A DNA stretch of 29,732 nt from Bacteroidales bacterium UBA2861 (GTDB taxonomy: Bacteria > Bacteroidota > Bacteroidia > Bacteroidales > UBA932): assembly GCA_002350615.1 (NCBI GenBank), contig DEFD01000033.1, forward strand, positions 1 to 29,732, written 5' to 3'. Shown here piece by piece: positions 1-8,104 of the stretch (the stretch's first letter is position 1; the number at the start of each line of letters is the position of its first letter). Position numbers and translations under genes: made by a program. The notes under the pieces are model-generated. The model had not been told where the DNA came from. It saw only the letters and a program-made list of their open reading frames with translations, and did not search any database.

Positions 1-92
1 CTCCATTTTGGAGCATCGACTTTGCGTATAGTATTGATACCTAAGACATTAACAAAAACGCACCGAGTCAAATAGAGTTCTTGAAAAAGTAC

Positions 93-100
93 TATCTTTG
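93..100 (+). promoter_or_regulatory. Bacteroidetes -7 box for the flippase gene
   Basis: TATCTTTG matches the TAnnTTTG box of Bacteroidetes promoters. It ends 9 nt before the ATG at 110, so the transcript would have almost no leader. No convincing TTG is seen at the expected -33 distance. Bases 1-92 hold nothing else I can name. Confidence 0.5.
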
Positions 101-109
101 AAATTCGAT

Positions 110-2494
110 ATGAACGAAAGTTCGGCAAATATCCGTATTGCAAAGAATACCGTGTTCGTCTATATCCGCCTGTTTGTCACGATAGCAGCCGGTCTTATTA
201 CTTCACGGCTTGTCTTGCAGGCCCTTGGTGTCAATGACTACGGGCTTTATAATGTGGTGGGGAGCGTGGTTGCTCTCTTTGGTTTTATTACCGCATCTCT
301 TGCCGGAACGACCCAGCGCTTCATCAACGTTGAGTTGGGCAAAGCCGACGGCAATCCGGGGAGAGTATTCAACATTTGCAATGTAATACATATCTGCTCG
401 GCATTCATACTGTTTGTGCTCATTGAAATCATCGGAATTGTATACATCCAGAATTGGCTCAATGTGGCTCCAGGCAGAGAAGGCGATGCCATGTTCGTCT
501 TCCAGGTGAGCGCAATAGCAGCCTGCCTGGGCATATCGAATGTACCTTTCCAGAGCATGCTCACAGCTCACGAGCGCTTCCGCGACCAGGCAGCAATCGA
601 GATAATCTTTACCCTGATAAAACTTGCGCTGGTCATGTGCCTCGTTCTATGCAGGGGCAATTTATTGCGCATTTATGCCGTTTTCATGAGCGTAAGCACG
701 GTGCTGTCTTTCATAACATATCGCATATATTGTTATAAATTCTGGAAAGACACCGTTAGTTGGCATTTCGTCCCACATTGGACGAATTACAAGGAAGCAC
801 TCTCTTTCAATAATTATAATCTGCTTGCTGCTTCGGCAAACATGGCAAAATGGCAGGGCAGCAATGTGCTCATCAATTTCTTCTTCGGTACTGCTGTCAA
901 CGCTGGTTATGGTATCGCAAATCTGGTAACCAGCTATATAGAGAAATTTACCGGCAATATAGCCCTTGCCGCCGCGCCTCAGATTATCCAGAGCCAAAGT
1001 GGAAACGACACAGAACGGACTCATTACCTCAGTCACACTATTACTCGCCTGAGTCTTCTTATCATTCTCTGCATTTTCTTTACTCTCGCCGCTGAGCCAG
1101 ATTATCTGCTAAAACTCTGGCTTGGCAACAGGGTTCCTGATGGCACAGTGATTTTCTGCACCTACACTCTCTTACTGGGCATTTTAGGTACCACGACCAT
1201 AGGTCTGGTGCAGGTGATTAATGCCTCCGGTAAGATCAAATGGTTCAAAATTCAGTTCAGCGCCCTCTATTTTCTTGCGCTGTTGATATCCTTTCCCCTT
1301 TACCGCCACGGCGCACCAGCCTATACCGTACTTCTTCTTTACGTAATTGCGGATGGCATTTCTAAAATATTGTTTCTGATTCTTTCGAAGACCATTTTGA
1401 ATTATCCTGCATGGAGCTACATTCGCCATTCATACACAAGGCCGTTATTAGTTTCCGCAATCATGCTGGCTTTCCTTTATCTCTATAGGGCTTTAAGCTT
1501 GAGCAACATACTCGGTTGCTTTGGCGGAACAGTTCTAAGCGGAGCATTGGTCTGTATTCTGTCTTTCTTTATCGGCTTGAAGGGCAGCGAAAAGGAAAGG
1601 ATTTTCGGTATACTTCATCGCAAAACATGGCATCGGTTTCGCAAACTCTGCTATGACATTTGCCCTCAAAAGGCCTTGGAAGCCGACCTGAAAGCCCAGG
1701 GCTGGTCATACAATCTGGAGCACCCCAAAGATTTAAATGACAAACTGCTTTGGATAATGTGCCATCCGGTTTCCAAGGGTTGGGGCAAATATGCTGATAA
1801 ACTTGAGGTTCGCAAATATGTAGCGGATTGCGGCTATTCGGATCTTATCGTGCCCGTCCTGGGTGTATGGAAGAAGGCATCTGATATAGATTTCGACTCT
1901 CTGCCGGAGAAATTCGTTCTCAAGTGCAACCACGATAGCGGGTCATTTATGGCTATCGACAAGAGCAAAGGATTTAACCCGGATGAAGTGCGGAAGCATT
2001 TTGCAAAGGCGTTGCGCCAGAAATTCGGATATGCAAACGGAGAAGTATATTACAACAGTATCAAGCGTCGCATATTTGCTGAGCCGCTTTTGGACATTCC
2101 TGCCGGTTGTATATCAATACCTGATTACAAAGTGTTTTGTTTTAGTGGTAGGCCATTGTGGATTTGGGCTTGTCGAGACCGTTCTTCAGAAAGCGTAAGA
2201 GTACGCACCTATGACACGGACTGGAATCATGTCGAAGGAGCTGACGTCAGTCATGGACATTATATTGCAGCAGATGAAGATTTCCCCGCACCAGCCAATT
2301 TGAAGCTAATGCTTGAAGCTTCTGCAAACTTGTCAAAAGGATTTCCCCATGTCCGTGTCGACTTCTATGAAGTGGACGGTCGCTTGTATTTCGGGGAACT
2401 TACCTTTGCCACGATGGCGGGCAGGATTGAATTCTTCACTCATGATTTTCTTGTAGAACTGGGTAATCACTACATTCTCCCGATTGAATCATGA
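110..2494 (+). CDS. Wzx-like polysaccharide flippase fused to a TupA-like ATP-grasp domain
   Basis: Residues 1 to about 500 are a multi-pass membrane protein of the polysaccharide flippase type (MATE-like fold), opening with the family-like stretch NTVFVYIRLFVTIAAGLITS. Such proteins flip lipid-linked oligosaccharides across the inner membrane. From about residue 535 to the end the protein is soluble and clearly resembles the minus-strand ATP-grasp protein at 5387-6277: shared pieces include YADKLEVRKYV/LADKYAVREFV, DYKVFCFSGRP/DYKIWCFDGRP, KGFPHVRVDFY and YFGELTF. TupA-like ATP-grasp proteins join small groups (amino acids in TupA) to cell-surface glycans. The frame is unbroken across the junction near 1600. 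An in-frame TTG at 98 lies inside the promoter box, so ATG 110 is the better start. The gene overlaps the next by ATGA. The flippase half is secure; the substrate of the ATP-grasp half is unknown. Confidence 0.85.
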   Translation: MNESSANIRIAKNTVFVYIRLFVTIAAGLITSRLVLQALGVNDYGLYNVVGSVVALFGFITASLAGTTQRFINVELGKADGNPGRVFNICNVIHICSAFILFVLIEIIGIVYIQNWLNVAPGREGDAMFVFQVSAIAACLGISNVPFQSMLTAHERFRDQAAIEIIFTLIKLALVMCLVLCRGNLLRIYAVFMSVSTVLSFITYRIYCYKFWKDTVSWHFVPHWTNYKEALSFNNYNLLAASANMAKWQGSNVLINFFFGTAVNAGYGIANLVTSYIEKFTGNIALAAAPQIIQSQSGNDTERTHYLSHTITRLSLLIILCIFFTLAAEPDYLLKLWLGNRVPDGTVIFCTYTLLLGILGTTTIGLVQVINASGKIKWFKIQFSALYFLALLISFPLYRHGAPAYTVLLLYVIADGISKILFLILSKTILNYPAWSYIRHSYTRPLLVSAIMLAFLYLYRALSLSNILGCFGGTVLSGALVCILSFFIGLKGSEKERIFGILHRKTWHRFRKLCYDICPQKALEADLKAQGWSYNLEHPKDLNDKLLWIMCHPVSKGWGKYADKLEVRKYVADCGYSDLIVPVLGVWKKASDIDFDSLPEKFVLKCNHDSGSFMAIDKSKGFNPDEVRKHFAKALRQKFGYANGEVYYNSIKRRIFAEPLLDIPAGCISIPDYKVFCFSGRPLWIWACRDRSSESVRVRTYDTDWNHVEGADVSHGHYIAADEDFPAPANLKLMLEASANLSKGFPHVRVDFYEVDGRLYFGELTFATMAGRIEFFTHDFLVELGNHYILPIES

Positions 2495-3267
2495 AAAAAG
2501 TTGTATATACCTGCCTTACCGGCAATTACGATATCGTGCGACAGCCGCTTGCCGTTGCCGAAGGTTGGGATTATATCTGCTTCTGCGATGGACCTGTTCC
2601 CTGTGAAGATGGTGGTCACACTGCCCCCGGGGAGCGATGCGGCGTGTGGCAAATGTGCGAAATACCATTCACCAGCGATTCCAAAACACTATCCCGTTAC
2701 CCCAAAATAATGCCGCATAAAGTGCTGGGGGAATACGATTGGAGCCTGTACATCGACGCCAATTTGCAGATTCGTGAAAAAGCACTTTATGAGATTGCCG
2801 ACCAACATATTTCAGAAGATCATATCATCTGTCAGGTCCCCCACCCGGAAAGGGATTGTATCTACGATGAAATCGTTGAGTGTTATAAATCAAGGCACAT
2901 CAAGTACTTAAGTGCCAGGCATTTGAGGAATTCACTCATAAAAAAAGGTTTTCCGCGTCATTTTGGTCTGTGGGAAAACAATATCATTCTACGCAGTCAC
3001 AACGAACCTAGGATAATAGCACTTGATGAATCGTGGTGGAACGACTGGGAAAACGGGCCAAAGAGGGACCAGCTGAGCCTTGCGTATCGCTATTGGACAT
3101 TCAATCTTCGCCCTTATCTTCTTTTGGGAGAAGGGGTCAACGCCAGAAATACTCCCCTGTTGAAGTATTACTCTCACGCCGTCACTCCTGCCAGAATGAG
3201 TTGGTTTAGGCGCAAAACCGAAAGGATAAGGATAAAGTGGATGTGCTTCATCGCGGAAAAGCTGTAA
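2491..3267 (+). CDS. DUF616 / TOD1-MUCI70-like glycosyltransferase
   Basis: This 258-residue protein starts with KKVVYTCLTGNYD, a usual opening for DUF616-type (PF04765) glycosyltransferase-like proteins. It continues with SRYPKIMPHKVL (about 68-79) and YDWSLYIDANLQI (about 82-94), where the D-x-N of IDAN stands in for the metal-binding DxD. It has no signal peptide or membrane segment and is therefore probably a cytoplasmic enzyme that adds a sugar to the growing repeat unit. Its ATG overlaps the stop of the flippase fusion (ATGA), so the two are translationally coupled. Donor and acceptor sugars cannot be read from sequence. The family call is from motif memory, not from a profile search. 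Confidence 0.7.
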   Translation: MKKVVYTCLTGNYDIVRQPLAVAEGWDYICFCDGPVPCEDGGHTAPGERCGVWQMCEIPFTSDSKTLSRYPKIMPHKVLGEYDWSLYIDANLQIREKALYEIADQHISEDHIICQVPHPERDCIYDEIVECYKSRHIKYLSARHLRNSLIKKGFPRHFGLWENNIILRSHNEPRIIALDESWWNDWENGPKRDQLSLAYRYWTFNLRPYLLLGEGVNARNTPLLKYYSHAVTPARMSWFRRKTERIRIKWMCFIAEKL

Positions 3268-3293
3268 CGGAATTTCTGTGACAGAATTTCCGT
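3267..3293 (+). terminator. Imperfect hairpin after the DUF616-like gene
   Basis: Arms of 12 nt (ACGGAATTTCTG and CAGAATTTCCGT, one mismatch) flank a 3-nt loop and begin at the stop codon of the upstream gene. A T-rich tract follows after about 9 nt rather than at once, so termination may be weak. It may instead be an operator for the ATPase promoter at 3311. Confidence 0.4.
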
Positions 3294-3310
3294 GATAGAA
3301 ATATTTTTTC

Positions 3311-3318
3311 TACCTTTG
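3311..3318 (+). promoter_or_regulatory. -7 box for the AAA ATPase gene
   Basis: TACCTTTG matches TAnnTTTG exactly and ends 4 nt before the ATG at 3323. This implies a leaderless or near-leaderless mRNA. No clear -33 TTG was found. Confidence 0.55.
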
Positions 3319-3322
3319 CGGT

Positions 3323-4450
3323 ATGAAAGCGTTATCCACAACCCCGGCAAATCCGTTCATAACGGAAGGATACTCCGGCGCAAAGTATTTCTGCGACAGG
3401 AAAGAAGAATCTGCAAATCTTATCAAGGAATTGCAGAACGGCAACAATGTCACCCTTTTCAGCCCTAGAAGAATGGGGAAAACAGGGCTGATCTTCCACT
3501 GTTTCGAACAACTGCGCAAAGATGGTGTTCAGTGTATTTATCTAGATATCCTCAACACCTGGAATCTTCAACAGTTCATCAATAAATTCGCCTCTGCAGT
3601 CATTGGGTCGATGGACTCGAAGTTTGAAGTTTTCATTCAGAAAGCACTGAAAATTTTCGGGCATCTATCCCCTTCCTTTTCAATAGATCCAGTTACAGGA
3701 GCACCGTCCATGTCGCTTGATTATTCCGGAGGGAAAGAAGACCGTACGCTGGAAAGCATCTTCAGCTATCTCAAAAAGCAAGGCAAAAGATGCTGCATCG
3801 CAATAGATGAATTCCAACAGATTAGAGAGTATCCGGAAAAGGGAACCGAAGCCCTTCTCCGCTCGCATATTCAGTTCATGAATGGAACGTCCTTCATTTT
3901 CTCCGGCAGCAAACGTCATCTTATGATGGATATGTTCTGCAACCCGCAGAAGCCATTTTACGAGAGCACATCTCATTTATATCTTGAGGAGATTGACAAG
4001 AAACAGTATTATCTCTTCGCTAATGCATTTTTCAAGAAAAGCGGAAGAAGCCTGGATGGCGATGCTTTTTCCAAACTATACGATGAAGTAGCCGGGCACA
4101 CCTGGTATGTACAAAAATGGCTTAACACACTGTACTTCCAGGCAGAAGGCGACATTAATGAAGCATCCATCGCTACTGCCCTTCAGTATATTCTACGAAG
4201 CCAGCAGGTTGGATTCTCGGAAATAGTTCATCGCCTATCATCCAACGAACGGAAAGTACTCACAGCAATAGCAAACGAAGGCGTTATAAAAGAGCCTCAA
4301 AGCGCGGCTTTTATCAAAAAGTACAACCTTCCCGCAGCCTCTTCTGTAAAGTATTGCCTGTCTAGCCTTACCAATATGGAACTTGTTTACGAAAGCGAAG
4401 GTTTATTCTCTGTTTACAATAAATTCCTTTCAATCTGGCTTCGCCATTAA
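3323..4450 (+). CDS. AAA-family ATPase of the archaeal-ATPase (PF01637-like) type with C-terminal winged helix
   Basis: The protein carries a Walker A of the form SPRRMGKT (residues 47-54), a Walker B ending in AIDEF (about 160-164) and a sensor-like stretch FIFSGSKRH. This combination is typical of the archaeal-type ATPases that are common as orphan genes in Bacteroidales. The C-terminal part (from about 285) looks like a winged-helix domain, so DNA or partner binding is possible. It has no role known to me in polysaccharide synthesis, yet it sits inside the cluster with its own promoter. Only 3 nt separate it from the following GT2, which is therefore probably cotranscribed. It could be a regulator, part of a defence or toxin-like function, or a passenger gene. 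Function is not assigned. Confidence 0.8.
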   Translation: MKALSTTPANPFITEGYSGAKYFCDRKEESANLIKELQNGNNVTLFSPRRMGKTGLIFHCFEQLRKDGVQCIYLDILNTWNLQQFINKFASAVIGSMDSKFEVFIQKALKIFGHLSPSFSIDPVTGAPSMSLDYSGGKEDRTLESIFSYLKKQGKRCCIAIDEFQQIREYPEKGTEALLRSHIQFMNGTSFIFSGSKRHLMMDMFCNPQKPFYESTSHLYLEEIDKKQYYLFANAFFKKSGRSLDGDAFSKLYDEVAGHTWYVQKWLNTLYFQAEGDINEASIATALQYILRSQQVGFSEIVHRLSSNERKVLTAIANEGVIKEPQSAAFIKKYNLPAASSVKYCLSSLTNMELVYESEGLFSVYNKFLSIWLRH

Positions 4451-4453
4451 ATC

Positions 4454-5383
4454 ATGCCGAAAGTAAGCGTCATAATTCCCAACTACAACCACGCGCGTTT
4501 TCTTGACGAGCGGCTTTCAAGCGTGCTTGGGCAGACTTTTCAGGATTTCGAAGTTATCATCCTGGACGACTGTTCCACAGATGGCAGCAAGGATGTGATA
4601 GAAAAATACCGGGACAATCCGAAAGTAAGCCGGATAGTTTATAATGAGCATAATAGCGGATCGTCGTTCAAGCAGTGGGACAAAGGCATAGGCCTTGCTG
4701 AAGGAGAATTGATCTGGATAGCTGAAAGTGATGATTCCGCGGATGCGAAACTGCTGGAGACGCTAGTGGCTGAATTCGAGCGCGACCCTAAGTGCGTGCT
4801 TGCTTTCTGCAGCGCCCTGCTCACGGACTTGGATGGAAAGCCCATCGGGATACATCCCTATCACAAGGCACTCGGAGGGTGGAAGAACGGGACCGGAGAC
4901 TGTTTCATCCGGAAGCATCTCTGCTGGAACAATTCGGTTGTAAATGCCAGCGGAGCCCTTTTCAGAAAAAGCGCATTCGCGAATCTTCCGGCATTCGTCA
5001 ATCCTGCTTACAAATCCTTCAAAGGTGTTGGCGACTGGCTGTTCTGGATTGGAATTGCTTCCCAGGGCGATGTCGCCTTCCTCCCTGATGCTATGAACCG
5101 TTTCAGGCAGCACGGGAGCAACACCACTTCTACCCTCGCCAAAAACGGCCGCGGCATCGTCGCAGCCGCCGGGCTTTTCGGCATCTTGGAAAGGGAAAAA
5201 TACATTTCAAGCCTGCAGGGGCTGAACATAAAGGCGTCCAACACCGCCATCCTCAAATATCTCCGCAAGGATATGGACGATGCCACAAGGGCGGAATGCC
5301 TAAAGGCCTGGGGCGCCGGCACCCCTGTCGTAAGCCTTCTGGCTGCTATAAAGAGGATAATCCACCGCAAATACCGCGGATAG
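4454..5383 (+). CDS. Family 2 glycosyltransferase
   Basis: A GT-A fold glycosyltransferase is evident from the N-terminal SVIIPNYNHARFL, the nucleotide-binding DDCSTDGS (residues 38-45) and a DxD-type metal site within ESDDSAD (91-97). A downstream GDWLFWIGIASQGDVAFLP stretch fits the acceptor side of GT2 enzymes of surface-glycan clusters. The length (309 aa) is usual. It lacks membrane segments and should act at the cytoplasmic face on lipid-linked intermediates. It starts 3 nt after the ATPase stop and has no promoter of its own that I can see. It ends 3 nt before the convergent ATP-grasp gene. The sugar transferred is unknown. Confidence 0.9.
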   Translation: MPKVSVIIPNYNHARFLDERLSSVLGQTFQDFEVIILDDCSTDGSKDVIEKYRDNPKVSRIVYNEHNSGSSFKQWDKGIGLAEGELIWIAESDDSADAKLLETLVAEFERDPKCVLAFCSALLTDLDGKPIGIHPYHKALGGWKNGTGDCFIRKHLCWNNSVVNASGALFRKSAFANLPAFVNPAYKSFKGVGDWLFWIGIASQGDVAFLPDAMNRFRQHGSNTTSTLAKNGRGIVAAAGLFGILEREKYISSLQGLNIKASNTAILKYLRKDMDDATRAECLKAWGAGTPVVSLLAAIKRIIHRKYRG

Positions 5384-5386
5384 CGG

Positions 5387-6277
5387 CTAAAGCCGGCAGA
5401 GTGCACCCAGTTCCTGCTGATAATCTTTTGTGAAATACGGCATGCAGCCGCCGTTGGAAGTGAAGGTCATCTCCCCGAAATAAACGCGGTCGCCAATGCA
5501 ATAGAAATCCACCCGCACCTGAGGGAAGCCCTTGGATAGGATGGCGGCGCATTCCAGCATCCGGTCGAGCCCATCCGGGCGCGGCAGGGCTGCGAGCGGC
5601 TTTCTGAAATGGTCTGAATAAACCAGCCTTTCGGGATGCGGAGTCCAATCAGTGTCGAAGCAGCTCATTTCGAGCCCGTGGCTACTGCGGTTGGTGCAGG
5701 CCCAGATGCAGGCGGGGCGGCCGTCGAAGCACCATATCTTGTAATCTACAAGGGATGATGAAATCTGCGCCGCAGGCCCTTCTTCACTTAAAAAGCGCTC
5801 CGCGATAATGCAGGGCTGAATGTATTTATAGTGAGGTTCAACGAATAGTCCCCAGAAGATGCGGTCGTCCAGCCATTTCTGGAGTGTGGTGCAGATCCTG
5901 TCCAGATCGGCCTCGGCCTTGTCTTTCACCACTATCACAGTCTGGCAGCTGTTGTTTGCCTTCACGACGAATGGGGCTTTTAGGCCGGGCCAGGCGGCGC
6001 GGAAATCTTCCACGCTGTCCCATCTGCCAAGAAGCGGCACCAGGATATCCTCCAGTCCCCTGCCCCTCACGAATTCGCGGACGGCGTACTTGTCCGCCAG
6101 AGGGGCGATCGCGCGGTTGTCACCGTGAAACTTTAGCCACTGTATTTTCTCATTCAGCGTTCGTGGATGCCTCAGATGCGGGAAAGAGCGGAGCTTCCGG
6201 TAATAGTTCAGCACGCTGGCCGTTCTTGGGAAAAGAACGCCGAAGCGACAGCGAAGATTATAAAGGATTCCACTCAT
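5387..6277 (-). CDS. TupA-like ATP-grasp protein (stand-alone)
   Basis: This is a TupA-like ATP-grasp ligase of about 296 residues. Seen are HPRTLNEKIQWLK near the N-terminus, APFVVKANNS (the ATP-grasp lysine region), DYKIWCFDGRP, KGFPQVRVDFY and VYFGEMTFTSNGG. It resembles the C-terminal half of the flippase fusion at 110-2494. The family activates a carboxylate with ATP and joins it to an amine; TupA itself makes teichuronopeptide in Bacillus. In glycan clusters such proteins probably add amino-acid-like decorations. I chose the start at 6277 (MSGILYNL) because TAACTTTG lies 9 nt upstream. The longer reading to 6349 would include that promoter and overlap the divergent GT2. It is the only minus-strand gene within the glycan region. 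Confidence 0.82.
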   Translation of the reverse strand: MSGILYNLRCRFGVLFPRTASVLNYYRKLRSFPHLRHPRTLNEKIQWLKFHGDNRAIAPLADKYAVREFVRGRGLEDILVPLLGRWDSVEDFRAAWPGLKAPFVVKANNSCQTVIVVKDKAEADLDRICTTLQKWLDDRIFWGLFVEPHYKYIQPCIIAERFLSEEGPAAQISSSLVDYKIWCFDGRPACIWACTNRSSHGLEMSCFDTDWTPHPERLVYSDHFRKPLAALPRPDGLDRMLECAAILSKGFPQVRVDFYCIGDRVYFGEMTFTSNGGCMPYFTKDYQQELGALCRL

Positions 6278-6286
6278 TCCGAGGGC

Positions 6287-6294
6287 CAAAGTTA
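6287..6294 (-). promoter_or_regulatory. -7 box for the ATP-grasp gene
   Basis: Read on the minus strand this is TAACTTTG, an exact TAnnTTTG match, ending 9 nt before the ATG at 6277. It supports the shorter protein start. No -33 TTG at the usual distance was found. Confidence 0.5.
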
Positions 6295-6315
6295 GCAAAT
6301 TTGCCACATAATTAT

Positions 6316-6323
6316 TAACTTTA
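6316..6323 (+). promoter_or_regulatory. Weak divergent -7 box for the GT2 gene
   Basis: TAACTTTA matches seven of the eight TAnnTTTG positions and ends 9 nt before the ATG at 6333, the same geometry as the other leaderless candidates. No -33 element is evident, so this is only a candidate. Confidence 0.25.
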
Positions 6324-6332
6324 TTGCCCACG

Positions 6333-7175
6333 ATGAAGATTCTCGCCATAGTTACCGCTTACAATCCGGAACCGGATCTGCTGATCCGGAGCATAGCTTC
6401 GTACATAGACGGGGTGGACACACTCCTTATATGGCGGAACAGCCCTGTGGACGAGAAGGGCATCGCTTCGAAATTCGCCGATGGAAAAATCGTCTTCTGC
6501 GGTGACTGCACGAACGCAGGAATTCCCAAAGCCCTCAACTTTGCCCGCCGCTTTGCCCTTGAAAACACTTATTCCCACCTGTTGACAATGGACCAGGATT
6601 CGGTTTGGGAAGATTTTAAGGCTTTTTTAGGATCCGCCACCGCAGACAGCGCACCCAAGGGGATTTTCGGGCCGAAAATCAATGGAACGGCAGGAGATCC
6701 GGAATATCTAAAGGGAATGCCAGCCGGACAAACCTACATTCCTTATCCCTTCATCCTTACTTCCGGAATGCTGATTTCAAGCGATATTCTGAAACGGGCC
6801 GGAGACTGGGATGAAAGTTTTTTCGTTGACGGAGTCGATATGCAGTTCGTATTCCAAGCCCGCGAACACGGAATCGAATCTTACCGGACAACGGCGGGGA
6901 ATCTGGTTCATCGGCTGGGAGACACACGGACCAAATCATTTCTGGGTAAAAAATATACTGTCCACAACTACTCCCCGGATAGGCTGCACGACCTGTACTG
7001 CAGCCACATCAAGATATTGCGCAAATATAAGTCGGCAGGCATTATGGCTCCGCTGTTCCGAAGACAGAATTATCGTCAGAGGCCGCTTCGTATCTTGCTT
7101 GGAGAGAAAGACAAGTTCAGAAAAATCGCTGCCATAATCAGGGGAATCCGCGACGGGAGGCGCGCTGCATTATGA
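6333..7175 (+). CDS. Rhamnosyltransferase-like family 2 glycosyltransferase
   Basis: The protein opens with ILAIVTAYNPEPDLL and has LLTMDQDSVWEDF (about residues 83-95). The MDQDS form of the metal-binding motif is characteristic of RfbF/rhamnosyltransferase-like GT2 enzymes. The length (280 aa) is normal. It should transfer a deoxyhexose, perhaps rhamnose, to the lipid-linked repeat unit at the inner face of the membrane; the exact sugar is inference. An in-frame ATG at 6324 exists, but ATG 6333 gives the standard MKILAIV start and sits properly after the weak -7 box. The stop overlaps the next start by ATGA. The gene is divergent from the ATP-grasp gene. Confidence 0.85.
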   Translation: MKILAIVTAYNPEPDLLIRSIASYIDGVDTLLIWRNSPVDEKGIASKFADGKIVFCGDCTNAGIPKALNFARRFALENTYSHLLTMDQDSVWEDFKAFLGSATADSAPKGIFGPKINGTAGDPEYLKGMPAGQTYIPYPFILTSGMLISSDILKRAGDWDESFFVDGVDMQFVFQAREHGIESYRTTAGNLVHRLGDTRTKSFLGKKYTVHNYSPDRLHDLYCSHIKILRKYKSAGIMAPLFRRQNYRQRPLRILLGEKDKFRKIAAIIRGIRDGRRAAL

Positions 7176-8104
7176 TAGGAGTGGAAATCAAAGAGAGACT
7201 GGGGAACCAGCTGTTCAGATATGCCTACGCCAGATCCATTCAGATTGGCAGAGGCGACAGGGACGAGCTCTTGTTCGGCCTCAGTTCTTTCAAGGGAAAG
7301 AGTCCCGATGACGGGTGGCGCAACCAGCTGGATGATTTCAATATAGTTCCTGCAAGAAGCAGCGGACGCAAACTCGTATATTCGGAGGGTTCGCTCACCC
7401 AAAAGATTCTTCTCGCAGCCTACTATGCGGACATGAAACTCTTGAGAAAACCGCACAGTCTCAAAGAGAGGCACCAGAGGCAGAATCAATGGAACCACAT
7501 CCTGCAAAAACACGGACTGCTGGTCGCCTACGACAACAAATACGAAGCAAGTTTTCCACTTCAAGGCAATATCTTTCTGGAAGGATCTTTCGAGAATCCA
7601 AAATATTTCGACGCGATAAGGCCGGCACTTCTGGAAGAACTGACACCCAGAAAAGGCAGGATACAGGATAATGCTGCACTCTATGAAGCCATAGATAAAG
7701 GGAACGCTGTCTGCGTGTCCGTACGCAGAGGCGACTTCCTGTCCCCGCAATTCCGGGATTTATTCGACGTTTGCGGCGCAGATTACTACAGGAAGGCCAT
7801 GGAGAAAATGCGGGAACTGGCTCCTGACTGCAGATTCATATTCTTCTCCGACGACGTTGAATGGGTGAAAGCCAATCTCGCAGGACCGGAAGATCTATGC
7901 GAAAGCGGTAATGACCCCAATTGGGAGAAGCTGCGTCTGATGTATTCCTGCCGTCATTTCATAATATGCAACAGCTCTTTTGCCTGGTGGGCCCAGTATC
8001 TTGGAAGAAGCAAAGACAAAATAGTGCTGTCCCCGGACCGCTGGTACAATGACGACCGCCCTCAGGAACTCTTGTTGGATTCATTCATCAAAATAGAAGT
8101 ATGA
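7172..8104 (+). CDS. GT11 family fucosyltransferase (alpha-1,2-fucosyltransferase-like)
   Basis: Family GT11 signatures are present in order: RLGNQLFRYAYARSI (residues 9-23), VSVRRGDF (182-189), FFSDDVEWVK (224-233) and HFIICNSSFAWWAQYL (262-277). Most members use GDP-L-fucose to make alpha-1,2-fucosyl linkages. The first position of the HxRRGD motif is Ser here rather than His, a variation to note. The enzyme is soluble, 310 residues, with no signal peptide, and should act on the growing repeat unit in the cytoplasm. It is coupled on both sides by ATGA overlaps (7172-7175 and 8101-8104), so the three genes GT2, GT11 and GT4 form one operon. No GDP-fucose synthesis genes are in this window. 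Confidence 0.88.
   Translation: MIGVEIKERLGNQLFRYAYARSIQIGRGDRDELLFGLSSFKGKSPDDGWRNQLDDFNIVPARSSGRKLVYSEGSLTQKILLAAYYADMKLLRKPHSLKERHQRQNQWNHILQKHGLLVAYDNKYEASFPLQGNIFLEGSFENPKYFDAIRPALLEELTPRKGRIQDNAALYEAIDKGNAVCVSVRRGDFLSPQFRDLFDVCGADYYRKAMEKMRELAPDCRFIFFSDDVEWVKANLAGPEDLCESGNDPNWEKLRLMYSCRHFIICNSSFAWWAQYLGRSKDKIVLSPDRWYNDDRPQELLLDSFIKIEV

Noticed and set aside
6278..6349. Longer start for the stand-alone ATP-grasp protein
   Set aside because: It would cover the TAACTTTG box and overlap the start of the divergent GT2. The 24 added residues look like no family part.
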